Below, piece after piece: positions 5,529 to 7,029 of a DNA stretch of 7,029 nt. Each line of letters begins with the position of its first letter. The first letter of the stretch is position 1. The notes beneath the pieces were generated by a model, which was not told the DNA's origin, ran no database searches, and was given only the letters and a program-made list of their open reading frames with translations. Origin of the DNA: JBDKUD01 sp050943315. Its GTDB lineage: Bacteria; Bacillota; Syntrophomonadia; Syntrophomonadales; Syntrophomonadaceae. Position numbers and translations under genes: made by a program. Location of the stretch: positions 1 through 7,029 of the forward strand of contig JBMNOY010000076.1 in assembly GCA_050943315.1 (NCBI GenBank), in the 5' to 3' direction.

Positions 5529-6881
5529 ATGACCGAGCCTAATTCCTATAACTATCCAGTAGAAGATGAAATGGAGATTGACCTGCGGCAAATATTTAAA
5601 GTTCTAAAAAAATGGCGTCGCCTTATCGTGGCTATGACATTGCTATGTACCTTTACCGCCGGAATCATCAGCTTTTTTGTACTGCCCCCTATCTACCAGG
5701 CCCAGACCCTGCTGATGGTTAACCAGGCTACCGATAAACTCCAAACTGCACCAGTTCAGCAAGGTGATGACCTGGAAAATGTGGTCGGTACCGTGTCGAA
5801 TCTGCCTGTTTTGACTATGAGTACCTACCTGGGACAAATGCAAAGCGAGGTGCTTATGTCCCGCATCATTTCCCGGCTGGGCCTGAGCCGTGATGAGTAC
5901 ACGCCCGCCAGCCTGGCTGGTATGATAAATGCCGAAGTAGTAAAAGACTCCAACCTAATTCAGGTCAAGGTTACTAACGCTGATCCCGTCCTGGCCGCCA
6001 AAATAGCCAATACCCTGACATCGGAATACCTGCAGCTGATGACCGATAAAAATCAGGAGCAGATGAATAGATCAGGTTCATTCCTGAATAAACAGGAAAA
6101 GGCGACTAATAAAGACCTGGCCGAAGCCCAGGAAAAACTCAAGCAACTGCAAAGCCAGCCCCGGGGTGTGGCGGTACTGGAAGCCGAGTTTAACAAAAAA
6201 TCAGAAGACCTGGTTAATTTCCAGTCCCAGTTAAAAACCGCCCAGGTGGAAGTGCAGCAGTTAAATTCCGGGGTTAACAGCCTGGAGAAGGAATTGGCTG
6301 CTACTCCCAAAATGATAGATGTAGAAAAATATAATGAAACCGACGGCTCCACAACCAGAACCCAGGAGAGCAATCCCCTGTACGTAGCCCTGGCCCAGCA
6401 ACTGGCCGAAAAAAAATCAGCCCTGGCAGAGAAACAGGCTGCCAGCGGCGGCTTGCAGGTTCTGGTGGGTTCACTGAGTCAGGAACTTGATGCCCTACAG
6501 GCGGAATTAGCCCAAAAGAAAATGCAGCAGGATGATCTGCAGCGGCAGGTAGACCGTCTCAAGGAGACCTCCAATACCCTGGCGAAAAAAGGCACCGAAG
6601 CCCAGATAGCTAAATCAATCGATCTGGGAGATACCAGGGTTATGGTAGTATCTGAAGCCTCCGTTCCTACCGACCCGGTAAAACCTAATAAAAAGCTGAA
6701 CATTGCCATAGCCTTTGTCCTGGGCCTAATGCTGTTCACCTTACTGGCCTTCTTGCTGGAATACCTGGACAATACCCTAAAAACCGCTGAGGATGTAACC
6801 AATGAGCTGGAACTGCCGGTTCTGGGCTTAATCCCCAAAGCCAACAAACGTAATGTCCAGCAGAACTCATATGGAGGTTAA
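5529..6881 (+). CDS. Wzz/GumC-like polysaccharide co-polymerase (chain-length determinant)
   Basis: This protein of 450 residues starts at ATG 5529, seven bases after AAGGAG (5516-5521). Residues 15-31 form a cytoplasmic lead-in with D-L-R-Q-I-F-K-V-L-K-K-W, typical of the Wzz domain. A first membrane segment spans about 32-53, followed by P-P-I-Y-Q-A. An extracytoplasmic domain runs to about 170, then two coiled-coil stretches (about 175-258 and 282-358) flank an NPLYVAL segment. The conserved proline-rich P-x-x-P-x-x-P (380-386) precedes a second membrane segment (391-410), and a cytoplasmic tail has TAEDV and LPVLGLIP. Family knowledge: such proteins set polymer length, and in Gram-positives their cytoplasmic tail activates the partner BY-kinase. 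Length is nearly twice that of CpsC/YwqC (about 230-250), and the coiled coil is closer to GumC/Wzc-type proteins, yet no kinase is fused; the kinase is the next gene. The final codons carry the ribosome binding site of that gene, so the two are translationally linked. Confidence 0.93.
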   Translation: MTEPNSYNYPVEDEMEIDLRQIFKVLKKWRRLIVAMTLLCTFTAGIISFFVLPPIYQAQTLLMVNQATDKLQTAPVQQGDDLENVVGTVSNLPVLTMSTYLGQMQSEVLMSRIISRLGLSRDEYTPASLAGMINAEVVKDSNLIQVKVTNADPVLAAKIANTLTSEYLQLMTDKNQEQMNRSGSFLNKQEKATNKDLAEAQEKLKQLQSQPRGVAVLEAEFNKKSEDLVNFQSQLKTAQVEVQQLNSGVNSLEKELAATPKMIDVEKYNETDGSTTRTQESNPLYVALAQQLAEKKSALAEKQAASGGLQVLVGSLSQELDALQAELAQKKMQQDDLQRQVDRLKETSNTLAKKGTEAQIAKSIDLGDTRVMVVSEASVPTDPVKPNKKLNIAIAFVLGLMLFTLLAFLLEYLDNTLKTAEDVTNELELPVLGLIPKANKRNVQQNSYGG

Positions 6882-6882
6882 C

Positions 6883-7029
6883 ATGGCTAAAAAATCAACA
6901 CGGGAATATGAATTGTTTACGAATAAAAACCCTAAATCAGCTATTGCCGAAGCTTATCGCACCCTGCGCACCAACCTGGGCTTTGCCGGCATCGAGCAGT
7001 CCTGCCGCTCTATTTTGGTAAGCAGCTGC
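6883..7029 (+). CDS. cpsD: CpsD/YwqD-type tyrosine kinase (BY-kinase), 3' truncated by window end
   Basis: ATG 6883 follows GGAGG (6873-6877) by five bases and lies one base after the TAA of the co-polymerase gene. Only 49 residues are visible. They include the family hallmark A-I-A-E-A-Y-R-T-L-R-T-N-L, followed by S-I-L-V-S-S just before the expected Walker A loop, which falls outside the window. Family knowledge: this is a cytoplasmic ATP-dependent kinase that autophosphorylates a C-terminal tyrosine cluster, is activated by the co-polymerase tail and reset by CpsB. The catalytic motifs and tyrosine cluster cannot be checked here. A related non-kinase ParA/MinD-like ATPase is a remote alternative, but the E-A-Y-R-T-L-R motif and the gene order make the kinase much more likely. 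Confidence 0.9.
   Translation, partial: MAKKSTREYELFTNKNPKSAIAEAYRTLRTNLGFAGIEQSCRSILVSSC

Noticed and set aside
5643..6847. Minus-strand open frames inside the co-polymerase gene
   Set aside because: They are shadows of a well-supported gene, with Ser/Cys/Arg-rich translations typical of antisense frames.

Overview
The window looks like chromosomal DNA from a Gram-positive Firmicute of the Clostridia type, with moderate G+C. The reasons are two S-layer-homology (SLH) proteins, a CpsB/YwqE-type tyrosine phosphatase, a polysaccharide co-polymerase followed by a separate CpsD/YwqD-type kinase, strong GGAGG-type ribosome binding sites, and frequent GTG/TTG starts. A syntrophic or Peptococcaceae-like clostridium would fit, but that placement is a guess. 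The locus concerns the cell envelope: surface anchoring and exopolysaccharide or capsule production.

Layout. Bases 1-2101 (+) are the 3' part of a large secreted SLH protein whose start lies before the window. A strong hairpin terminator follows (2125-2163). A promoter-like TATAAT lies just beyond it, leading into a second SLH protein (2220-3797, GTG start, Sec signal peptide). The two proteins share their C-terminal halves (poly-Gly linker, ZU5-like beta domain, three SLH repeats) but have unrelated N-terminal parts. A 15-bp perfect hairpin (3806-3845) separates the second SLH gene from a CpsB-family phosphatase gene (3861-4646, TTG start). Inside the end of the second SLH gene is a near-consensus sigma-A promoter (3682-3709) that could drive cpsB.

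Next, on the opposite strand and converging on cpsB with six bases between the stop codons, is an unrecognised single-pass membrane protein gene (4653-5252, TTG start). An AT-rich, repeat-containing intergenic region (5253-5528) separates it from a divergent (+) operon: a long Wzz/GumC-like chain-length protein (5529-6881), then a CpsD-type kinase whose ribosome binding site lies within the last codons of the co-polymerase gene. The kinase is cut off by the window end after 49 codons, just before its expected P-loop.

How the genes fit together (inference from families). The co-polymerase and kinase form a membrane complex controlling polysaccharide polymerisation and export through cycles of tyrosine phosphorylation. 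CpsB is the phosphatase that resets the kinase. SLH domains bind secondary cell wall polysaccharide, so the SLH proteins occupy the same envelope layer. The least ordinary parts are the duplicated anchoring cassette with swapped N-termini, the hairpin abutting the cpsB ribosome binding site, the unknown gene placed between the phosphatase and its kinase operon, and the repeats in the 5253-5528 spacer. I saw no mobile element, tRNA, rRNA or CRISPR array.
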